This document shows, piece after piece, positions 43,719-52,146 of a stretch of 64,000 bases of DNA (the stretch's first letter is position 1; each line of letters opens with the position of its first letter). The notes under the pieces were generated by a model that searched no databases, had not been told where the DNA came from, and saw nothing but the letters and a program-made list of their open reading frames with translations. A program made the position numbers and the translations under genes. The DNA is from Balneola sp. (GTDB taxonomy: Bacteria > Bacteroidota > Rhodothermia > Balneolales > Balneolaceae): assembly GCA_002696035.1 (NCBI GenBank), contig NZQV01000010.1, positions 124,001 to 188,000 on the forward strand, written 5' to 3'.

Positions 43719-45430
43719 GAGTTCTTGTTGAACTTAAAGTTCCATAAGGCGTGGCGAAGCTCCATCGACTCGTCGGCTCCGGTCATGCATTCCATAACGT
43801 GCACGCCGTTCTTTTCAATCAGTTTGTCAAAGGTAGGAATAATTTGCTCCGGTTTTGAAACGAGGGTATGGTCGAGGTTGTGAGCCCGGCAAAGAGCAGC
43901 GATCTTGGTCCGCTGTGGAGTTTCGAAATAGGGGGTGTATTTTTCCTTGATCTGATGCACCGGCAACATCCGGAAAATGGTTCCGCCGCCATTGTTCAAC
44001 ACTACAATAACCAATGGCTGGGAAACCTGATCGGCCAGTAAAAGCCCATTGGAATCATGCAAAAAAGCGATGTCCCCGATCATCAAAAATCCGGATTTGT
44101 TGGTTTTCACACTCAGTCCGATGGCCGTTGAAGTGATGCCATCAATGCCGGCCGTACCACGATTCACGTAGATCTCCTTACCATCAAATTCTCCAAAAAG
44201 GGACATATCCCGCACAGGAAAAGAATTCGACAGCATCACAAAACTCTTCTTAGGCTGCGTTTCGGTGATCTTTGAAAATACATAGCCGTCAGTGATAGGG
44301 GCTGATGGATGAAGCTGCTGCTCCCGAAATTTCCGGAAATCCTTCTCAACTTTTCGCCAGGTTTTGATCCATTCTTTATCAGCGGCACCCGTCACTTCCG
44401 GGATCTTGAGTTCACCATTTAGCAATATTTGTTTATGGGAAGACAAGCTGCCATCGGTCCACTGCTCGGGATGCATAAAGCAGATCTGCATTATATTATC
44501 GTGCGTATCCAGGTAGTTGTTGAGGGCTTTGCTCACAGGCTGCATTCCAAAGCGTAAGATCAGGTCTGCTTTCAATTCGTCTCCGTTCTCAGAATTTCGC
44601 AGAAACCCATCAAAACCCTGAATGGTATGCCGTGAAGATGGGATTTGGGAGCCCGGTTCAGCCAAAACAGGAGCATCCAGAACGCGGGCAAGCGAAGTTA
44701 CAAAGTTCAGTTGGTGAAATGGCGAAGCCGGACCAACCATGATCAAGGGCTTCTCAGCTGAGATAACATCCGACCAAAAAGTTTCTCCAAGTTCTAAAGG
44801 TTCTTTGGTGATTTGGTACTTTGGAGAAGGTAAACGGGATTGCTTCTCATTTTCAAATTCAACCTGCTTAAGAAACTTAGAATCAGGTTCAAAGGGTTTG
44901 GAAAACGGAAAGTTTAAGTGCGCTACGCCAGCTTTTTTTACAGACAGCTGAACGGATTGAATTGCAGCCAGTCGAAGTCGTTTTAAACTGCGTTTATGCA
45001 GATCGGGTTCTCCAACTTCGTGAAAAAATACCGGGTAGTTTCCAAATATCTTTAGCTGATCGATGGTTTGGGAAGCGCCTAGTCCGCGATAGTGAGCGGG
45101 ACGATCGGCACTTAAGATAATAAGAGGGATTCCGGATTGAGAAGCCTCAATTACAGCCGGAAAATAATTAGCCAGGGCCGTGCCCGATGTACAAACCAAT
45201 ACGGTTGGCTTTCCACTCGATTTGGCTAATCCAAGGGCAAAAAAAGCGGCCGAGCGCTCGTCAATAGCAATGTGTTTTTTAAATCCGGAGTGAGCCGAAA
45301 AAGCTAAGGTGAGGGCCGTGGATCGAGAGCCCGGGGAAATGACGGCATGTTCGACGCCTTCTTCAAATAAGGCACGGACAAATTCTGTACTCCAGTGAAA
45401 GGCGAGATTCTGAGGTTCATTTTCGGGCAT
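43715..45430 (-). CDS. menD: SEPHCHC synthase (thiamine diphosphate enzyme)
   Basis: Couples isochorismate with 2-oxoglutarate in the first dedicated step of menaquinone synthesis. The 571-residue ThDP enzyme has EHAVISPGSRSTALTLAF, RSAAFFALGLAKSSGKP and VCTSGTALANYFPAVIEA at the front. The cofactor-binding block GDIAFLHDSNGLL and VVLNNGGGTIFRMLP lie towards the end. It overlaps menF by 14 bases and menH by 4. Confidence 0.94.
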   Translation of the reverse strand: MPENEPQNLAFHWSTEFVRALFEEGVEHAVISPGSRSTALTLAFSAHSGFKKHIAIDERSAAFFALGLAKSSGKPTVLVCTSGTALANYFPAVIEASQSGIPLIILSADRPAHYRGLGASQTIDQLKIFGNYPVFFHEVGEPDLHKRSLKRLRLAAIQSVQLSVKKAGVAHLNFPFSKPFEPDSKFLKQVEFENEKQSRLPSPKYQITKEPLELGETFWSDVISAEKPLIMVGPASPFHQLNFVTSLARVLDAPVLAEPGSQIPSSRHTIQGFDGFLRNSENGDELKADLILRFGMQPVSKALNNYLDTHDNIMQICFMHPEQWTDGSLSSHKQILLNGELKIPEVTGAADKEWIKTWRKVEKDFRKFREQQLHPSAPITDGYVFSKITETQPKKSFVMLSNSFPVRDMSLFGEFDGKEIYVNRGTAGIDGITSTAIGLSVKTNKSGFLMIGDIAFLHDSNGLLLADQVSQPLVIVVLNNGGGTIFRMLPVHQIKEKYTPYFETPQRTKIAALCRAHNLDHTLVSKPEQIIPTFDKLIEKNGVHVMECMTGADESMELRHALWNFKFNKNS

Positions 45431-46877
45431 GTTCCAACGCGGTTAACATCGGGATGAATTTTAAATTCGTTTCATCCCATTCTTTTTTAGGATTTGAGTC
45501 CTCAACAATACCACATCCTGCGAAAAATCGCACTTCATTATTATTTATTAATCCGCTGCGGATGGCCACTACAAATTCCCCTTCTCCATAGGCATTGATC
45601 CATCCGATGGGACCGGCATACCAACCCCGGTCAAAATGCTCGAGTTTATTGATATAGGGCATAGCTGCTTCACGCGGATATCCACCGACAGCAGGAGTGG
45701 GATGCAGTTTTGAAAGTACTTCTGTCCGCGAAACGCCTTCTTTTATCTTGGCGTGAACCGGAGTGTACAGATGCTGAACGTTGGATAATTTTTTTATGCC
45801 CGGTGCTTCCGGATGTTCATACACATCGGAAAAGCGGTGCAGGTTTTCTTCGATGGCATCCAGCACAAATGCGTGTTCGCTCAGGTCTTTTTGGCTGTGA
45901 AGGAGTTCGTATTCCAGTACGGCATCTTCGGAAGCTGTTTTTCCGCGAGATATACTTCCGGCCAATCCCTCTGTAAGAACTTCGCGGTCATGAAATGAGG
46001 CAAGTCGCTCGGGGGTACTTCCCACAAAAGCCGTTTCGCCATCCTGACTGATCAAAAATGAGTAACAATCAGGATATTGGGTACGGAGATAATTCAGCAA
46101 ACGCGTGCCGGAAACGGGATATTGCAGCTTCACGTTGAGCTCCCGGGCAAGCACGATCTTTTTGAACTCTCCCTGGTTGATAAGATCTGTGGCACTTTCT
46201 ACTGAATGCGTCCACTGTTTAAATTCCGGAGAATCAGTGCCCGGTGTTTCCACTTTAGTTGGATAGGATTCCGGGTAGTCTAACTGATATGTGCCTGCAT
46301 CACAGATAGAGTCAAGGTGATCGAGGGTAGAGGTGAATTTCCTGTAGGTATCTTCTAACGAAATGTCATTTTCAATTCTGTTGGTGATCGTCAGGATCGT
46401 GAAATCACCTTGCTTAACCAAAACCCATTCCGGAAGATTGAAAGATCCGGCGCCAAAGTTTCGCCATTCTTTGCCCACATTATGATCAAAGAAAGAGAAG
46501 CCACCCAATAAATGAACTGAGGCATGCGGATGCTTGAGCTTGCTGAGGTGATAGACATTAGATAGTAATTCCTTCCCGGCATCAGAGGCATTACGGAAAC
46601 GTTCTTTTCCGGTAGTTTGAATACGCTGAAGGGATCCGCCGGCAGCTATGGAAAAGTCAGAAGCAGGTTTCTCCCAAAAATATTGAAAGGTTGATTCTGA
46701 AAACTGTTCTAAAACAGCAAGGGCATCTACACTTGGTATTTCGATGGAGAAAGATAAAAATTGGTAGTCATTCTCTTGGTTAGCTACAAATTTAATAGCC
46801 TGCTGCAATGCCAAGCCGGAAATCTGTTCCTGAAAACAAGTTCTAACTTTATCTAACACGGGATTCTCTGAATCCAT
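45417..46877 (-). CDS. menF: Isochorismate synthase
   Basis: Converts chorismate to isochorismate, the entry to menaquinone. The protein is 486 residues from the ATG at 46877; a TTG eight codons upstream is weaker. The C-terminal chorismate-utilising domain has FVGSTPERLASFHDREVLTEGLAG, LHPTPAVGGYPREAA and FFAGCGIVEDSNPKKEWDET. Lack of an anthranilate-type N-terminal module and linkage to menD identify it. It is the first gene of menF-menD-menH-menB. The 306 bases upstream (46878-47183) hold no gene or clear promoter that I can see. Confidence 0.92.
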   Translation of the reverse strand: MDSENPVLDKVRTCFQEQISGLALQQAIKFVANQENDYQFLSFSIEIPSVDALAVLEQFSESTFQYFWEKPASDFSIAAGGSLQRIQTTGKERFRNASDAGKELLSNVYHLSKLKHPHASVHLLGGFSFFDHNVGKEWRNFGAGSFNLPEWVLVKQGDFTILTITNRIENDISLEDTYRKFTSTLDHLDSICDAGTYQLDYPESYPTKVETPGTDSPEFKQWTHSVESATDLINQGEFKKIVLARELNVKLQYPVSGTRLLNYLRTQYPDCYSFLISQDGETAFVGSTPERLASFHDREVLTEGLAGSISRGKTASEDAVLEYELLHSQKDLSEHAFVLDAIEENLHRFSDVYEHPEAPGIKKLSNVQHLYTPVHAKIKEGVSRTEVLSKLHPTPAVGGYPREAAMPYINKLEHFDRGWYAGPIGWINAYGEGEFVVAIRSGLINNNEVRFFAGCGIVEDSNPKKEWDETNLKFIPMLTALEHARK

Positions 46878-47183
46878 ATAGCTGCAAAATTTAATTTTCA
46901 ATCTAAAATGAAAGTACGGATAATTACAGCAATGTTAAACTAATTTTAATTCCTTTTTATGTTTTGGAAGGGAGTGAATGAGGTAATGAGTACAGAAAGG
47001 AGAAAATGCTTTTTAAAATGCTGCTAACCGAAGCATTTGTTGGGTCGGCTTGTGTTTTATCGTGATCCAAGAAACAGGGGCTACATATAATGACCTAAGC
47101 CTCGGATATCAGAGAGTCGGGAAGGTTTGCCCCGAAATGGGCCTTTCATGCAGCTTTAGACGAATAGGAATGCTACTCAGCTA

Positions 47184-47459
47184 CTATTCCGCGTCATCGT
47201 CGCTGCCGGAGGAATATGGGTTGTGAATGCCGTGTTCGTCGGGATTGTATTCGGCGAGTTTGAAAAAATGCTCCCAGGCGGCTTCACTTTTACCGTTTTT
47301 ATCTACCCAGGTTGGGTGACTTTGTTTGATGAGTCCCACCACGCGCTTGGCGTACATCACGCGCTCGTCGGTGTCTTCGATTCGGGGAAGGGCGGCGATC
47401 ATAAGGTCGAGATTATAGCCGCAGTCAAAGTCTTTGGGTTTTTGCTGATGTATGAACAT
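47184..47459 (-). CDS. DUF4290-like small protein
   Basis: A 91-residue acidic soluble protein. It contains YNLDLMIAALPRIEDTDERVMYAKRVV and AAWEHFFKLAEYN, which follow the pattern of the longer DUF4290 proteins of Bacteroidota (a Y-x-x-x-x-x-x-M-I, then E-D-x-x-E-R, then a W-x-H-x-F segment and a final NPY). It is about half the length of most DUF4290 members. No function is known. It ends with an acidic DDDAE tail. Confidence 0.55.
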   Translation of the reverse strand: MFIHQQKPKDFDCGYNLDLMIAALPRIEDTDERVMYAKRVVGLIKQSHPTWVDKNGKSEAAWEHFFKLAEYNPDEHGIHNPYSSGSDDDAE

Positions 47460-47893
47460 GAAATGAGATAGGGTTAATTTCTTTCGCCATCAAAATAAGC
47501 GTTAATGCGATGAGTTTAAAATCGAATTTACAAGCTTTGCATTTTTACACCTGTTTCAGCTGAGCCGAAGGATGGAGCTATAGCATCTAATCCATCTTTC
47601 CGTTTCCTGGAAACTCGATTTTTGGGTAATGAAAGTGAGAAACGGGGTGATGGATGGTGTGTTCCTTATCACCGTTATACCTTATTCGAAAAAGGAATGG
47701 CTAAGTAATTCGCTGCTATCTAACTGACAAATTTTTATTGCCACGACACTAGTATTTTGAGACCTGAGGTTCGAAATGAGGATATCTCGAAATAAGCGTC
47801 AATAAAAACTTTGCGAAATATGAACGGGTGCTTGCGAAAATATTTTCTTAGTTTTGAGCCTTCAAAAGAGTAATCATCAACACAGAAAAATTC
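47460..47893. other. Gene-free gap upstream of the cystathionine beta-synthase-like gene
   Basis: 434 bases between the divergent DUF4290-like and PLP-enzyme genes. I see no coding frame, tRNA or riboswitch. The only marked signal is TAGTTTTG at 47849-47856, a perfect TAnnTTTG box 37 bases before the ATG at 47894, but without a matching upstream TTTG. Confidence 0.4.
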
Positions 47894-48880
47894 ATGTATC
47901 ATAATTCCATTCTGGAAACGGTGGGTAATACCCCGCTCATCAAGCTAAATCACGTTAACGGAAATTCGGACGGGACGCTGTTGGCGAAGGTTGAATATTT
48001 CAATCCCGGCCACAGTATTAAAGACCGAATTGCCATCAAAATGATCGATGATGCGGAGGAAAAAGGCCTGCTGAAGCCCGGCGGAACGATCATTGAGGGA
48101 ACTTCAGGTAACACCGGAATGGGATTGGCACTGGTTGCGGTCAATCGTGGTTACAAATGTATTTTCACTACCACCGACAAACAGAGCAAAACTAAAGTAG
48201 ATCTGCTGAAAGCTTTAGGTGCTGAAGTGATCGTTTGTCCAACCAACGTGGAAGCGGATCATCCCGACAGTTATTATTCGGTGGCAAAGCGACTGAGTAA
48301 TGAGATCGAGAACTCTTACTATCCCAATCAGTATGACAATAAGAGTAATCTTGTGGCTCATTATGAAACGACCGGACCGGAGATCTGGGAGCAGACGGAA
48401 GGCAAGATTACCCATTATGTAGCGGGAATGGGAACCGGTGGTACGATCTCAGGTGTTGGCAAATTCCTGAAGGAGAAGAACCCGGAGATCAAAGTGATCG
48501 GGATTGACAGTGTGGGCTCGGTGTATAAAAAATATTTTGAAACAGGGGAGTTTGATAAGAATGAGATCAAACCCTATATGACGGAAGGTATTGGTGAGGA
48601 CATCATCCCGGAAACCATAGAATTTGACTGGATCGACGATGTGATACAGGTCAATGACAAAGATTCTGCGATCGTAACCCGGAGATTGGCCCGCGAAGAA
48701 GGGTTGTTGCTGGGATGGTCTTGTGGGGCCGCAACGCAGGGCGCTTTGAAGTACATCGAGGAAAATCCTTTAGGAAAGGATGATATAATGGTTATTATAA
48801 TGCCTGACAGCGGAACCCGATATATCCACAAGGTGTACAATGATGAGTGGATGAAAGAGCAAGGTTTCCTGGAAGAGTAA
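47894..48880 (+). CDS. PLP-dependent cystathionine beta-synthase / cysteine synthase-like enzyme
   Basis: A fold-type II PLP enzyme that makes cystathionine or cysteine from serine or its acetyl ester. The 328-residue protein has the lysine motif PGHSIKDRIAIKMI, the substrate loop EGTSGNTGMGLALV and the phosphate-binding GMGTGGTISGVGK. Several positions (KVDLLKALGAEVIVCPTN, and the end NDEWMKEQGF) look more like the catalytic core of cystathionine beta-synthase than CysK. The regulatory CBS-domain pair is absent. I therefore leave the exact substrate open. It is followed after 38 bases by a DUF3467 gene. Confidence 0.85.
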   Translation: MYHNSILETVGNTPLIKLNHVNGNSDGTLLAKVEYFNPGHSIKDRIAIKMIDDAEEKGLLKPGGTIIEGTSGNTGMGLALVAVNRGYKCIFTTTDKQSKTKVDLLKALGAEVIVCPTNVEADHPDSYYSVAKRLSNEIENSYYPNQYDNKSNLVAHYETTGPEIWEQTEGKITHYVAGMGTGGTISGVGKFLKEKNPEIKVIGIDSVGSVYKKYFETGEFDKNEIKPYMTEGIGEDIIPETIEFDWIDDVIQVNDKDSAIVTRRLAREEGLLLGWSCGAATQGALKYIEENPLGKDDIMVIIMPDSGTRYIHKVYNDEWMKEQGFLEE

Positions 48881-48918
48881 ATCGGATCAACACTAAATAA
48901 TACATAGGCAATCAAGTT

Positions 48919-49242
48919 ATGGCGAAGAAAGATCAGACGATGAATCCCGGACAAATGGAAATTGAACTGAAAGAAGATGAGGCCACGGGAACCTATTCCA
49001 ACCTGGTGATGATCACGCATTCTCCATCAGAGTTTATTCTCGATTTTATTGCTGTAATGCCGGGTGTTCCCAAAGCCAAGGTAGTGAAGCGAATGATACT
49101 TACTCCTGATCACGCCAAACGCCTGGCTAGTGCACTGCACGACAATATTTCCAAGTTTGAGAGCGAGCACGGAACCATCAATTCCAGCAATAACGACAAA
49201 GTGGACATGCACATGTATCGCGGCCCCAAGCCGGAAGCGTGA
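48919..49242 (+). CDS. DUF3467 domain protein
   Basis: A 107-residue soluble protein of unknown function. It carries the DUF3467 pattern: TYSNLVMITHSPSEFILDFIAVMPG, KAKVVKRMILTPDHAKRLASALHDNI. Members are short and usually stand alone. Here it shares a transcript with the PLP enzyme, ending at the terminator at 49291-49313; a functional link is not established. Confidence 0.85.
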   Translation: MAKKDQTMNPGQMEIELKEDEATGTYSNLVMITHSPSEFILDFIAVMPGVPKAKVVKRMILTPDHAKRLASALHDNISKFESEHGTINSSNNDKVDMHMYRGPKPEA

Positions 49243-49290
49243 GAACATTGAACATTCAATATTGAATAAAGAATCTTGAAGTATTGTAGA

Positions 49291-49313
49291 ACGGCTCGCT
49301 GAGCCGTTTTTTT
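49291..49313 (+). terminator. Terminator after the DUF3467 gene
   Basis: ACGGCTC-GCT-GAGCCGT (49291-49307) followed by six T. A degenerate gaacattgaacattcaat repeat precedes it at about 49244-49262. Confidence 0.88.
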
Positions 49314-49415
49314 GTTTAAGTATAGATAATTGGGATAAGCTGGAACTCGCTCTGCCTGCGTCGCCGTATTTTTTCCTCGTTCCTGCGCTCTGCATCGGAG
49401 CTAAATGTGCCCAAA

Positions 49416-50498
49416 TTATTTCTTGGCCTGAAGAAGTAATCCAATACCCACCAAAAAGAAGAAAATATGAGGAAGAGTTGCGGCTACGATAGGGGATAAG
49501 GTTCCATAATAGCCAAAAGGCTCAATGATCTTCATGAATGCAAGATAGAGGAAACTGATGGTGAGTCCGGCTGCCAGGTAGGCACCTTTTCCGCCACGTC
49601 TTCTTACACTGGCAAATGCAAATCCCACGATGGTAACCACGATGATGGAAAAAGGATACGCCAGCCTTCCAAAGAACTGCACCTGTGGAATTTCGATTCC
49701 ACCTGCACCACTTCGTTCTATCGACTCAATGTAATCTACCGCTTCGGGGTAGGTTAGCTGGTAGATATCGGAAGTAGTACGGGCCAGGTCTCGGGGAAAA
49801 ACGTTGAGTACGGTGTCTTTTTCACGATATTCTTTTTCTGTGAACCCTGTTTTTGTGAACACCTGCTCCGTAACATTCTCAAGCCGCCAGCTTTGGGTTG
49901 AGTCGATCCACCGCATGCGATTGGCTGAGGTGCTTTTTGTGACCTGCCGGTCTTCGGATTCAATAAGCCGGATGCGGTAAGCGATCTCTTTATTCTTGTC
50001 AAAATAATTGACCTGAAGTTTGGTGTTTGGGGATGGCTGCCGGTAAATATCACTCCGGTCAATACTCTCTGATTTATCGTGCAGGTATTCTTCTTCAAAA
50101 GCAATGCGCTCGGCATTGGACGTTGGTATCACGAAGGCATCCAGCAGGCTGATGGAAATGGCACTGATCAGCGCAAAGGTGATGAAGGGGACTATCAAAC
50201 GGTATAAACTAACTCCTGCGGCTTTCAGGGCGGTGATCTCGAGTCGGTCGGCCAGCTGACCGGTTAGAAACAGGCAGGCTACAAAAATTGCCACCGGAAG
50301 CACAAGCCGCGTCATCTCAGGGATGTAGTTGAGGTAGTAGCGATTGAAGATCTCGGCCATAGTTGCGCCTTGATCAGCAAAATCATCGCTGTTCTCGGAA
50401 AAATCCACCATAATAAAGATGAAGATCAGCATCACCAACACAAACAGCGTGATGCCGAGCATTCGGAAGAATATGTAGCGGTCGAATCTATTGGTCAC
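49416..50498 (-). CDS. lptG: LPS export permease LptG
   Basis: One of the two permease subunits of the LptB2FG transporter that extracts LPS from the inner membrane. The protein has three N-terminal helices, a periplasmic beta-rich domain (about 140-260) and three C-terminal helices. It contains the typical RLEITALKAAGVSLYRL coupling-helix motif and FASVRRRGGKGAYLAAGL. I place the start at GTG 50498, where it overlaps the lptF stop by 11 bases; a TTG at 50531 would extend further into lptF. Confidence 0.88.
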   Translation of the reverse strand: MTNRFDRYIFFRMLGITLFVLVMLIFIFIMVDFSENSDDFADQGATMAEIFNRYYLNYIPEMTRLVLPVAIFVACLFLTGQLADRLEITALKAAGVSLYRLIVPFITFALISAISISLLDAFVIPTSNAERIAFEEEYLHDKSESIDRSDIYRQPSPNTKLQVNYFDKNKEIAYRIRLIESEDRQVTKSTSANRMRWIDSTQSWRLENVTEQVFTKTGFTEKEYREKDTVLNVFPRDLARTTSDIYQLTYPEAVDYIESIERSGAGGIEIPQVQFFGRLAYPFSIIVVTIVGFAFASVRRRGGKGAYLAAGLTISFLYLAFMKIIEPFGYYGTLSPIVAATLPHIFFFLVGIGLLLQAKK

Positions 50499-51918
50499 GT
50501 TTACGGAATGGGTTTGGTATGCGCAGGTCAAAGGTCAGGCGAAGAATCAGGAAGATCCCCGCAATAGTCAGTATGATGTTAAAGGTCCACATTCCCCAAA
50601 ATGGAGAAATGAAAAGCCGGTCAGCAAGTTTCTCGCCCTGAATCAAAGAGACCCAGTAAAAAGTGAGCACTACGGTGGAAATAAGGGCGGCAAAGCCGAA
50701 ATTTCCTTTTTTGGTCATAATACCTACCGGTGCCCCAAACAATATAAAAACCACACAGGCAAATGGAATAGAGAGTTTTTTGTGAATTTCTACCAGGTAC
50801 CGGGCAATGCGTTTCTGCCGCCATTCGATATTTGCATATACCGATTCAAGCTGACTTTGATATTCTTTCATCTGGCGGATCGACTCCTGCACGAAAAAGC
50901 GCTGTATCTCTGCCTTCTCAAAGTTGTTGGTAACTAAGTAGGGGCTTTCAATGGCTGCAATATGGTCGAGAGAATCAGGTAGATTGCGGTTGGGATTGAA
51001 GAAAGACTCACGGCCACTGTATTCATCAGTAGGTACCAGCGAGGTGTTTTTACCCATGAAATCACGTTGTCCTTCAATTTCAGTAACCAGAGAATCTACA
51101 ACGGCCATCATGGCCCGGGAGCTCATGGTTCGGTCGCTACGGTTTCGGTTTTCAGGATCTGATCGCATAAAAGCCAGGTCAGAAATGTCCAGTGTCATAA
51201 TGTGTTTGCGGAATGAATTCCGCTCCACAAAGTTATCGGTGCGACTGGAGGTTCGTGTAAATTCCAGGCTTTTTCCATTTATAAGGTGAAGGGAAAGTGC
51301 TTGCTCTCCTTTACTTTCAAGGATTCCACTTTCAGCCATTATGTAGGCCCGGTTTTTATTATCTACCGGTTTTTGAAATAGAGTGATATTGTAGAGGCTG
51401 TCTGTTTCGCCATCTATACGTTCCACCAAAAAGGTGTAGCCTTCAATACCATCGTAAAAGGTATTTGGTTTCAACTCAAATCCAGGCTTTTTCAATCGAA
51501 TATCAATAAACAGGGAGCGGGCTTTTTGGTTGGCTTCCGGTAAAACGCTATTTGAGAACCAGGCCAATCCCACAAAAAGTAAAACAGAGGTGATCAGTAC
51601 CGGCTTCATGATCTGAAAAGGGTTAACGCCTGAAGCCCGAAGGGCGGTGAGTTCGTTGAGTTCTGAGAACTTGCCAAAAGCCATCAGGGTAGCAACTAAA
51701 ACGGCCATGGGAGCGGCAAGAACCACCATGTAAGCCAGGTTGGTGAGAATGAGTTCGATAATGACCTGTAGGGGAATGTCTTTCCCGATGAGATTGTCGA
51801 TGTTGAGGATCAGGAATTGCATCAGCAGTAAAAACATCAACGTAAAAAAACAAAAGAAAAAAGGGGCTATATGCCTTTTTAAAAGGTCTAATTGCAGTTT
51901 GTTAATAATTTTAGCCAA
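50488..51918 (-). CDS. lptF: LPS export permease LptF (long form)
   Basis: The partner permease of LptG. The 476-residue protein starts at TTG (51918) with an AAGG ribosome-binding site. It has the coupling helix FSELNELTALRASGVNPFQIM and the expected helix arrangement. It is about 100 residues longer than E. coli LptF: the extra part (about residues 235-385) is a charged, partly coiled-coil insertion in the periplasmic domain ending EYQSQLESVYANIEWRQKRI. Long LptF forms are common in Bacteroidota relatives. It is divergent from sprA. Confidence 0.88.
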   Translation of the reverse strand: MAKIINKLQLDLLKRHIAPFFFCFFTLMFLLLMQFLILNIDNLIGKDIPLQVIIELILTNLAYMVVLAAPMAVLVATLMAFGKFSELNELTALRASGVNPFQIMKPVLITSVLLFVGLAWFSNSVLPEANQKARSLFIDIRLKKPGFELKPNTFYDGIEGYTFLVERIDGETDSLYNITLFQKPVDNKNRAYIMAESGILESKGEQALSLHLINGKSLEFTRTSSRTDNFVERNSFRKHIMTLDISDLAFMRSDPENRNRSDRTMSSRAMMAVVDSLVTEIEGQRDFMGKNTSLVPTDEYSGRESFFNPNRNLPDSLDHIAAIESPYLVTNNFEKAEIQRFFVQESIRQMKEYQSQLESVYANIEWRQKRIARYLVEIHKKLSIPFACVVFILFGAPVGIMTKKGNFGFAALISTVVLTFYWVSLIQGEKLADRLFISPFWGMWTFNIILTIAGIFLILRLTFDLRIPNPFRKRDQ

Positions 51919-52146
51919 GCCTTGTAGTTGATTAAGTACTTTTTAATTTTTACAGACGTAAATAATAGACATTTTTCAGGTATCAATTTAACTTTTGATC
52001 GGTGGATTAAACTTTCAAGATACTCAAATATATAGTATTATCGTTCGCACTAATCATCTATAACTAACGCTAATTAAAGGAAGAAGGATCAGCCTATCGC
52101 ACAACGCTACAGACTTTAAGTAAACCAAAGCCTAGTACATATTCAG

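Noticed and set aside
47020-47183. Possible tRNA or small RNA in the gap before the DUF4290-like gene
   Set aside because: Some pairing is visible, but no cloverleaf, CCA end or T-run terminator could be drawn.
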